A stretch of DNA of 64,000 bases from Hevea brasiliensis (taxonomy: Eukaryota > Streptophyta > Magnoliopsida > Malpighiales > Euphorbiaceae), in contig NC_079495.1 in NCBI RefSeq assembly GCF_030052815.1, positions 35,025,987 through 35,089,986 on the forward strand. Direction: 5' to 3'. The translations under genes and the position numbers were made by a program. Shown in pieces: positions 58,419 to 64,000 of the stretch. Position 1 is the first letter of the stretch; each line of letters opens with the position of its first letter. The notes beneath the pieces are model-generated. The model did not search any database. It was given only the letters and a program-made list of their open reading frames with translations, and was not told the DNA's origin.

Positions 58419-58448
58419 TATTTATACTAGTCCGAGCATTTAATGCTC
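58419..58448 (-). promoter_or_regulatory. Antisense promoter in the O1 3' LTR
   Basis: TATAAATAGGGG on the minus strand (TATA 58419-58426) with palindrome GAGCATTTAATGCTC at 58434-58448, about 158 bases before the antisense ATG at 58261. A second minus-strand TATA-like site at 59408-59415 is preceded by a degenerate copy of the palindrome. Confidence 0.55.
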
Positions 58449-60040
58449 GCGAGGTTCTAGGCAGCGCATCGATTGGTGGGACTCGACAGCTGTTCTGACA
58501 CTTCTCTCAAATATCCGAATGTTCAGAGATCGGTTAATTGGAGATCGGCATAATAAGATCAGTTAAGTGTCATTCAGGTAAAGAACCAGATCGGATAACC
58601 ACATTAGAGATCGGAAAAATAATCAATGCAAAAATAATAAGATGATAACCGATAAAATAAAGTCTTTATTTTCAAAAGATCGGAATACATCATTTGGGCG
58701 ATCTCTAGGGATCGGATTACACTAACATTGGATCACATCATTTCTGTGATCTCTAGAGATCGGATTGCATTGAAAATAAAATACATCATTTGGGCGATCT
58801 CTAGGGATCGGATTATGATAAAGGTCTAATTACATCATTTGGGCGATCTCTAGAGATCTGATTACATTGAAGGATTACATCATTTGGGCGATCTCTAGAA
58901 ACCGGTGGAACATCCTATCTAAAAGGCCTATGTCAAAGCCTAGTCTCGTGGCTGAATCAAAAGACGTGTTTGACCAGGAGACCGGCTGTTGACATCGGAT
59001 AGATGTGCAGCTTAGATGGGGTGACTATGACTCCCATGAAGATGAGAGACATCGTCACCGATGTTACCACCCGAAACCGACCCGCTGTCGGAACACCCAA
59101 TGTGGAAGAAAGACGCTGTCGGAACACCCAATGCGATGAGAAGCCGAATGAACTCAGTTGAGCGACTCGAGATCGGTACAACCGAGGTCCGCAATACAGA
59201 TCGGTCAAATCCGATCCTCTCACCATCGTCAGTTAAGGTCATTCGATCACCGGGATCGTAAATTTTCAGTCGGTGAGTAAAAGAGCCCATCGGAAAAAGA
59301 TCAAAGCCACAGTTATAGCCAGAACTTCCACCGGAGCAGCTAGAACAGGGTAAGTAAGAAAGGAAGAGAGGAAAGTCAGATGAAGAAAATGTCTCCGTCG
59401 ACAGGGGTATATATAGGGGAAAAATGAGCATTTATTGCTAAGCAGAAAACGAAGCGGACGCTTCGGGAATCGAGGGACAATTAATGCTTTGACCAGACCG
59501 GACCAGAGAAAAGGAGAGATCGGAATAATAGATCGGAAGGTGGGAGACCAGCATGAAAGGTCGGAAAGAACATGTGAAAGAGATCAGAAAGAGGAGGGAT
59601 CGGTAGGCAAAAAGAATAAGACAAATTCCAATAACCGTCGTCAGAATCAGAGCCGAGGTAGTTAAGGCGTTGCAGACGAGATCTCACCGCACGCCTAAGA
59701 ATCGCCCGCAATGCTGACAGGTGCCAGGGTATGTCATGACAGTCCTGTACATCCCAATCTCCACCGTTGATCCCACTTGTAAGGACAAACCCGGAACCCT
59801 TAGATCAAGAGAGAAGACGACAATACCAGCGTCTTTCGCTCTTAACCCTCGGATCGTTCCGGACAAGGAAATTTGGGACCGTCAGATGGAAAGAAGAAAA
59901 GGACAAATATTATGAAGAGTGATCTCAACCATTCATTTCGATTCTCTTTAATTCCTGAACCTCCGATCATGTCCTTCGAAATCTTGACCCTCCATCTCCC
60001 TCAAAATAAATCCTGACCCTTCACGAAGAGCACCCGATTC

Positions 60041-60049
60041 CTATAAATA
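60041..60049 (+). promoter_or_regulatory. Sense TATA box of the O1 3' LTR
   Basis: CTATAAATA, same position as 44239 in the 5' LTR. In a 3' LTR it would drive transcription into the flanking DNA, here the S3 LTR. Confidence 0.5.
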
Positions 60050-61206
60050 CCTGCATAAAAACTGTTCAAGGGACGGGCAAGAAAATAGACAAGAGGCTGT
60101 TATTATAGCAGAGGAACTCTGAAATTTCATTTAGTTTACTACTCTGCTACTTAGAAGTGTCAATCAAAAAGACTTTGGAAACAAGTTTTCTGAAGTGTTT
60201 TTCTTGAAAAGATTCTGAATACTGGAACTCTACATTTCCAGTTTGTTCATTATCTGGTCACACTCTCACTTTCTGCCTTTTATCATTTCTGTCCAAGCTC
60301 AACTTCATTCTATTCGGTTCTTTTCATCTTGATCTGATCGCATTTTAGCTAATCACCCTCCAGTTCACGAGGAACACCACCCCTCAGGCCAATCAATCCT
60401 TGTCTTATCACTATTTGGCACCCCATAGTTATTTTAGTAGCTTTGGCTCCTCACAGGTAAGAGCTCATACTACTGTTTTATTAAATGCTTACATTTACTT
60501 TCTGTATTTTCTTTGTTTTTCTCACATCTGTGACTTTCTACTTTTGCACAAACGATCCCCAAAGAATGTTACTGTAAGAGCTCATATCACTGTTTTATCG
60601 AGTGTCTATATTTACTTTCTGCATTTTCTTTGTTCTTCTCACATCTGTGACTTTCTACGTTTGCACAAACGATCCCCAAAGAATGACACTCTCAAATCAT
60701 CTATTTAGTGATCAGTTCATTTTTATTAATCTTCATCCTTTTTGAAAGTAAGTTTTCTAACTCCTAGTAGTATGTAAGTGGTTGGGTAAATGTAGATAAC
60801 TGCAACTTAGGGGTCTCTTTTAAAAGAAAGAACATGAATAACACGTCAGGAAGATAGCCAAACTATTAGGCTGACGTAAACAGCAATTCGGCAAGGTGTC
60901 ATAAAGCGAAATAGAACCAAAGTAAACATAACAGAATAGATCGGATGTTAATAGATATTGGTAAAATGACTACATGAAAAGGTCAGTGAATCAAGTCTAG
61001 TGTTCCCCGTTCAGCCACAGGATATCCAGAAACCTTATCCCCGGCATTTTTGAATGTCAGAATTCTTAGTTTTAGGTTCTTAGGACCCGTAGCTGTGGTT
61101 AAATTTTTAAAGGTCGGAAAAGTCTTTGTCCGAGTCCCGTCAAAATAGAAGGGGTCGGAAGAGTCCTTATCCTATCCTTGCCTAAAAGTTTTAAATCAAC
61201 TCTTAA

Positions 61207-61593
61207 AGGAGATCGGAGGAGTGTTCTTATCCGGTCTCCCTTCAAAATTTTAATAAACATTAAATAGGGATCGGAGGAGAGTTCTTATCCGGTCTCAACT
61301 CAAAACATTAATAAATAACTCTAAAGGAGATCGGAGGAGGGTTCTTATCCGATCTCCCCTCAAAATTTTAATAAATAACTTAAAAGAGATCGGAGGAGGG
61401 TTCCTATCCGGTCTCCCCCCAAAATTTTAATAAATAACTCTAAAGGAGATCGGAGGAGGGTTCTTATCTGGTCTCCCCCCAAAATTTTAATCAATAACTC
61501 TAAAGGAGATCGGAGGAGGGTTCTTATCCGGTCTCCCCTCAAAATTTTAATAAACAACTTAAAAGAGATCGGAGGAGAGTTCTTATCCGATTC
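61207..61593 (+). repeat. Seven-unit 60-base tandem array in the O1 3' LTR
   Basis: Counterpart of 45383-45775. Unit 3 reads GGAGATCGGAGGAGGG here but GGATATCTGAGGCGTG in the 5' LTR; the other units match closely. Confidence 0.85.
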
Positions 61594-61956
61594 TCACACC
61601 CGTTCACTAAGGTTGTCTCATTTACTTATGTATCTGGGTGATCCAAATTTAGTGAAAAATCAAATATTCCTTCTACCAAAAGGATTAACATTGCCGTCTA
61701 AGCCTTCCTAACTAATTTATAAAGGACGCAGAATTAAATCTACTTACCCTTATTAAGGGACGAGGTGGGGTGCCTAACACCTTCCCCACCCGTTTACGGA
61801 CCCCGAACTTAGAATCTCTGTTTTGAAGTGGTTTCATTTTTAATTTAACTTCTCAAATGGTTTTCTTTAGTTTCCCTCAAAACTAAGGTGGCGACTCCTC
61901 ACTCTTTCCCACTTCGGTGAGTGATCGTCCAGGCGACCGCAAAATCCATTGCGACA

Positions 61957-64000
61957 GTGCACAAACACAATTTAAATCAATAACATACAATTAATCATAT
62001 GAAATCTTATTCAGAGTAAAATCAGTTGAAAACTAGTTGTGCAGAAACCTCTGATAATTGTCTCTTGGTCTGGACTTAGTGTTTCCTTCCCTTTTCCTGA
62101 GTCTTTGGTAACTGAGAAACACAATTTGAAGTGTTTCAGTACTAAATTAAATTGTCTCTAACGATAATGTTCGATAATTAATTCACTGAATACCTTTATT
62201 TGCTTAATCAACCCATATATCGACCCTCGATGCGTTTTAGGTAAATTAGGTTTTAGTGTCATTAATATGTCACATTCGATAGGGTTTTAGGGTTGGTACG
62301 TTTTACCAAACTCATTTCCTTGTTTAGTGCATTTTAATGCAACGTGCTGGATTTCGGGATACTAGTTTGACCTAGCCAGACAACCTATTTCCCTCGGTTC
62401 TCGGGTTTCGGTCAAAACTACAAACTTGTAGATCTGTGTCTTATGGAATGCGGGGCAAAATTTTAGGTCAATCCGAGTTAAGTAGACCAAGTTATGGTCA
62501 TTATACTATTGCTGGTCAAATGGCATCAAATTAGGTCAATTTTAGGTCAATTTGGTCAACTTTGGTTCGGCCAATTTTTGGACCCGAACTTGTGCAAGCT
62601 GTTTGACTTGCTTATGGTCATTTTTGGGCTTTGGTGTCTTCATAAGACTTGTAGGTATGGGTCTTAACTATTCATGGTTAAAATTTCAGGTCAATTGGAC
62701 CTGTTTGAGTGAGTTATGGCCTAAACACTAACTGCTGCCCAATTGGTCAATTTTCAGGTCTCAATTGCACCTAATCCGAATTGGTCATTTTTTTATGTCA
62801 CCTTGCAAGCAGAATTTTGGTATGCTTTCTCAATGAAAGTTGGCAAATTTTGTGCCTAGTTTCACCTCCAATTAGTCTCATACCAATTGAGGTTACACAT
62901 TTAAATTTATTGACTAAAATGCATACTGCCCTTAACTACCTTACTTAAACATACATCAATTACACACTTACATTACTATATGTTCACTTCCCTTACCAAT
63001 TCTGTTTTGGTTCATTACCAAAACCATATTCCACTTTACATTAACATCACTTTGGACAGATTACAAACATCCTTAATACACCAATTAAAACTCACATTTA
63101 CAAAGTCTAAGTACAATCACATATACACCTAAACCTTACTAGTTCTTACATACACTTTACACAATCAATCTATATACATATCCATCAACCTTAATGTCAA
63201 TATTTCTGCCAACACCTTCATGAACACATACATTTATCCAAGAATCCCAAGGCTGCCGAAAAGCTTCCTCAACACCAAAGTGTCCTACAATTCATCAATT
63301 TCCATTCCAAGTGCAAAATCACCATATACATATGGAATAATTTACTAGGATATTAAATCACCCTAACCAACATCATTTCTCATCAAAATATATGTACAAA
63401 TATTTCATCAAATACATAACTCCATGGCTGTCCAAAATGAACATATCAATAGCTTCTCAAACTTGAAATTTTTCTTCACAAAACCAACACCCATAACATG
63501 AACACAAAGTTTAACAAAGCAATCTTCCAAAATACAAACTTACCTTATGGTTGGAACTTGCCAAACCTTGACTAAACTTCTTGATTTTGGTATCAAGCTC
63601 TTCCTTATGATGTGTAGACAATCTTTAATGAAGGAACCTAAGTGATTGGAGTTGAAATGGAGGAGTGGATCAAGCTTGAAGGCCAAACGGCAATAGAGGT
63701 CTTTTGGTTCTTCAATTCGGCAAGGTATGGTGATTTGGAGAAGATGAAGTTTCTGGTGGTGTAATGGAAGTACACCTGCCCCACTTTGTTTTTATTTTAT
63801 TCCCTTAATGGCCCACTCACTCAATTAATTATATAATATGTTAAATTCCCACTTATTCCACATTAAACCCTTAATGGTACCACCAAATTAATTTTTCATT
63901 TTATTTTCTAAGTGTAATATTATTTATTTTTAATGGAAATTTAGGCCAAAAGACAATTCGGTGTGTCAAATGACTATAATGCCCCTGTTCGGGTTGCATT
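61957..64000 (-). mobile_element. Partial 4-kb-type gypsy LTR S3, reverse strand
   Basis: The reverse complement matches S2 from about 26760 back to 24680 and S1 near 29700, for example GTTTGTGCAC at the junction, CAGAGGTTT-like words, GACCTGAAATTTT and CCAATTGGAGGTGAAACTAG-like text. It is cut by the O1 3' LTR on the left and runs out of the window on the right. No gene seen. It is not C3 sequence, so O1 is flanked by two different elements. Confidence 0.82.

Larger units (their letters stand above)
40083..61956 (+). mobile_element. Tat/Ogre-type Ty3/gypsy element O1, 21.9 kb
   Basis: Two LTRs of 6,051 and 6,158 bp, both TGTCGACACC to CCATTGCGACA, bracket an internal region with primer site, extra ORF before gag, gag, RT remnant, two RNase H domains (gypsy and archaeal type), integrase, polypurine tract. 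The double RNase H and the pre-gag ORF are features of the Tat lineage, and the giant LTRs suggest the Ogre branch. Left flank AGGTG (copia C3) and right flank GTGCA (an unrelated gypsy LTR) do not match. It lacks protease and the RT active site, so it is non-autonomous. Confidence 0.88.
55799..61956 (+). repeat. 3' LTR of O1
   Basis: 6,158 bp, partner of 40083-46133, with the same internal order. It keeps many short GC-rich stretches that the 5' LTR and 32100-35845 lack (for instance CTTCTGGAGTTCGGCC against CTCGAGTTCGCC), which makes it the best template for reading the antisense gene. Confidence 0.88.

Noticed and set aside
61360..61557. 65-codon minus-strand frame across the 60-base array (also 45540-45737)
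   Set aside because: A 60-base period is 20 codons, so one open unit gives an open array. The repeated peptide is a by-product.
40083..61956. GTG shared at both O1 edges as a target duplication
   Set aside because: Only three bases match and in shifted register (AGGTG against GTGCA), while the flanks come from unrelated elements.
1..64000. Host genes, tRNA, rRNA or organelle DNA
   Set aside because: Every stretch above a few hundred bases aligns with one of the LTR elements described; nothing independent was recognised.

Overview
This 64-kb window is plant nuclear repeat DNA, made entirely of nested LTR retrotransposons. The evidence is 2-kb Ty1/copia LTRs with initiator-tRNA-Met primer sites, 4-kb Ty3/gypsy LTRs starting TGTAACACCCC, and a 22-kb Ty3/gypsy element of the Tat/Ogre type with 6-kb LTRs and two RNase H domains. 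The host looks like a eudicot; I cannot name the species. I see no host gene, tRNA, rRNA, CRISPR array or bacterial-type operon.

Layout. G0, a plus-strand gypsy element, supplies 1-2329 (end of its 5' LTR, then a primer site) and 20667-20882 (start of gag). Copia C1 (2330-20666, minus strand) is inserted into it, and copia C2 (7420-16913, minus strand) sits inside C1. A third copia, C3, enters G0 gag at 20883. C3 pol is split at 23532-31276 by a solo 4-kb gypsy LTR (S1), which is itself split by a second solo LTR of the same family (S2, 24300-28271). Both solo LTRs have perfect 5-bp target duplications. C3 RT is then cut by the Tat/Ogre element O1 (LTR start at 32100 and again at 40083). O1 runs to 61956 and is followed by a reverse-oriented fragment of the 4-kb LTR family (S3) that leaves the window.

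Assembly warning. 27867-35845 is repeated almost exactly as 35859-43844, and the two copies meet at a 13-N gap (35846-35858). Copy 1 ends at the gap and copy 2 begins at it, which is what two overlapping contig or haplotype ends look like when left unmerged. The true locus is probably about 8 kb shorter.

O1 carries, in order: 5' LTR, primer site, an extra ORF upstream of gag, gag, a pol lacking protease and the catalytic half of RT, dual RNase H, integrase, a repeat-rich 3' region, a 13-bp inverted repeat touching the polypurine tract, and the 3' LTR. Each O1 LTR also contains a gene on the opposite strand. It has two exons, encodes a gypsy-type putative transposase-like domain (Transposase_28-like) plus a coiled-coil tail, and has its own TATA box. 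This LTR-borne antisense gene is the most interesting biology here. The copia copies are broken mainly by C-to-T type stop codons. O1 is broken mainly by small indels, many of which may be sequencing errors.
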